A stretch of 64,000 nt of DNA from Paenibacillus brasilensis (GTDB taxonomy: Bacteria; Bacillota; Bacilli; Paenibacillales; Paenibacillaceae). Positions 63,969 to 64,000 of this stretch are shown one piece after another (within the stretch, counting starts at the first letter, position 1; every line of letters starts with the position of its first letter). The notes beneath the pieces were generated by a model, which was given only the letters and a program-made list of their open reading frames with translations, was not told the DNA's origin and searched no databases. The position numbers and the translations under genes are program-made. Where the stretch lies: positions 4,027,501 through 4,091,500 of the forward strand of contig NZ_CP045298.1 of the NCBI RefSeq assembly GCF_009363115.1, read 5' to 3'.

Positions 63969-64000
63969 ATGTTGAAAAAATGGCCGTTCATTCTGATGAC
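63969..64000 (+). CDS. start of a gene cut by the window edge
   Basis: AGGGGAGGA (63950-63958 area) precedes ATG 63969. The first 10 codons read MLKKWPFILM, which looks like the start of a signal peptide or membrane segment. It is divergent from the LysR gene and so probably its target. Nothing more can be said. Confidence 0.6.
   Translation, partial: MLKKWPFILM

Overview
The window looks like a chromosomal segment of a Paenibacillus, close to P. polymyxa. It carries endospore genes (cotJABC, a yheC/yheD-type cluster, ytrH, ytrI). It has Firmicutes-type gene orders (sufCDSUB, mtnKA, ytpI-ytoI-ytrI/ytrH-dnaE-accDA-pyk), many TTG/GTG starts and strong AGGAGG ribosome binding sites. There is a clear composition boundary near 20.1 kb: AT-rich, gene-sparse DNA to the left, and more GC-balanced, tightly packed chromosome to the right.

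Left part, 1-20140, is accessory DNA. It opens with a Crp/Fnr regulator, a DUF2892 membrane protein and an AhpD-like protein (704-2035), then an alpha/beta hydrolase, a phage-type gene fragment and a small serine recombinase behind a res-like repeat array. Next come two parallel cassettes. Each has an XRE-TPR regulator of the RRNPP (Rap/NprR/PlcR/AloR) type, a WXG100-headed polymorphic toxin and a putative immunity gene. Cassette 1 (5306-8878) also has a 42-residue signal-peptide-bearing ORF overlapping the 3' end of the regulator, which looks like the pheromone precursor; its toxin ends in a restriction-endonuclease-like domain. Cassette 2 (10492-13617) has no clear peptide gene; its toxin ends in an HExxH metallopeptidase domain and is split by one extra A in an A7 run. 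The two regulator promoters share a repeat with paired AAAGGTAT motifs exactly 24 bp apart, and an IS3-family element sits between the cassettes.

From 14.0 to 20.35 kb lies the integration end of a mobile element. It has an autoregulated-looking XRE repressor with two palindromic operators, a primase-like protein with a CHC2 zinc finger, a broken small ORF, an unknown 268-residue protein, an excisionase-like HTH protein and a tyrosine integrase. The integrase abuts tandem 11-bp arm-type repeats and the severed 3' half of yunC, so yunC appears to be the attachment gene. The 5' half of yunC is not in the window, so the element may extend beyond the left edge.

Right part, 20.4-64 kb, is core chromosome. 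It holds methionine salvage (mtnA, mtnK), dps, the suf Fe-S cluster operon behind a Fur/PerR-like box, ymaF, two HD-GYP proteins flanking yunD, the radical SAM gene yfkAB, a CNNM/CBS transporter-like protein and cotJABC. Then come glycosyltransferase and methyltransferase genes including a three-domain 937-residue fusion, and a HAD phosphatase. After these lie five ATP-grasp yheC/yheD paralogues with a GNAT gene on the minus strand, then yheA, ytpI, ytoI, ytrI, ytrH, dnaE, a PgpA-like gene, accD, accA, pyk, and a LysR regulator divergent from a gene that runs off the right edge.
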